Shown here: positions 6,500 to 6,533 of the stretch, piece by piece
How positions within the stretch are numbered: the first letter of the stretch is position 1
How the letters are laid out: every line of letters begins with the position of its first letter
NCBI GenBank assembly: GCA_003022655.1
Contig: PXSX01000232.1
Coordinates: forward strand, 1 to 6,533
DNA: 6,533 bases
Direction of reading: 5' to 3'
From: Bacteroidetes bacterium QH_1_64_81
GTDB taxonomy: Bacteria > Bacteroidota > Rhodothermia > Rhodothermales > Salinibacteraceae
Position numbers and translations under genes: made by a program
Notes under the pieces: generated by a model
The model's database searches: none
What the model was told of the DNA's origin: nothing
The model's input: the letters and a program-made list of their open reading frames with translations, nothing else

Positions 6500-6533
6500 T
6501 ATTGAGTGAGCGCGAGAGAGTAGTAAAACATCC

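Larger units (their letters stand above)
6131..6533. other. Upstream region of the S9 peptidase; no convincing gene
   Basis: This 403-base region holds no protein I would support. The short minus-strand frames here give Arg/Gly/Thr-rich sequence without a recognisable domain. Apart from the candidate peptidase promoter, it contains a perfect small hairpin GGTAC-GCTT-GTACC (6410-6423), a purine-rich GGAGGGGA (6441-6448) directly before a 16-codon frame, a short stem followed by T residues (6477-6495), and an AT-rich patch with TAGTATTG (6497-6504), which matches five of six bases of a Bacteroidota -7 box on the plus strand but has no clear -33 partner. The next gene to the right lies outside the window. 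Confidence 0.55.

Overview
The window looks like chromosomal DNA from a GC-rich, halophilic member of the Bacteroidota/Rhodothermota, most likely Salinibacter or a close relative. This rests on four things: high GC with GC-ending codons, Asp/Glu-rich soluble domains (clearest in the S9 peptidase), translation starts without usable Shine-Dalgarno sequences, and a MATE transporter whose sequence resembles haloarchaeal homologues. The assignment is an inference from sequence character, not a database match.

Layout from left to right: (1) a MATE-family multidrug/Na+ antiporter-type gene on the minus strand, cut by the left edge so that only a short C-terminal tail is missing; (2) a long gene-poor divergent spacer of about 0.73 kb; (3) a plus-strand pair made of a stomatin/slipin (SPFH) protein and, 30 bp downstream and in the same reading frame, a small secreted DUF4864-like protein; (4) a short convergent junction of 55 bp; (5) a minus-strand pair, transcribed right to left, made of a 673-residue secreted S9-family serine peptidase (beta-propeller plus alpha/beta-hydrolase) followed after 70 bp by a small membrane-anchored OB-fold-like protein; (6) about 0.4 kb of upstream DNA with a plausible Bacteroidota-type promoter for the peptidase and a weak mini-ORF/hairpin near the right edge.

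All the proteins act at or beyond the membrane: efflux, membrane scaffolding, periplasmic peptide cleavage and two small exported proteins without assigned function. Nothing ties them into a single pathway, and no mobile element, CRISPR array, RNA gene or defence system is visible. The points most worth a second look are the haloarchaeal character of the MATE gene, the unusual N-terminus and partner of the slipin, the slipin/DUF4864 same-frame junction, the paired cysteines of the OB-fold protein, and the long unexplained spacer.
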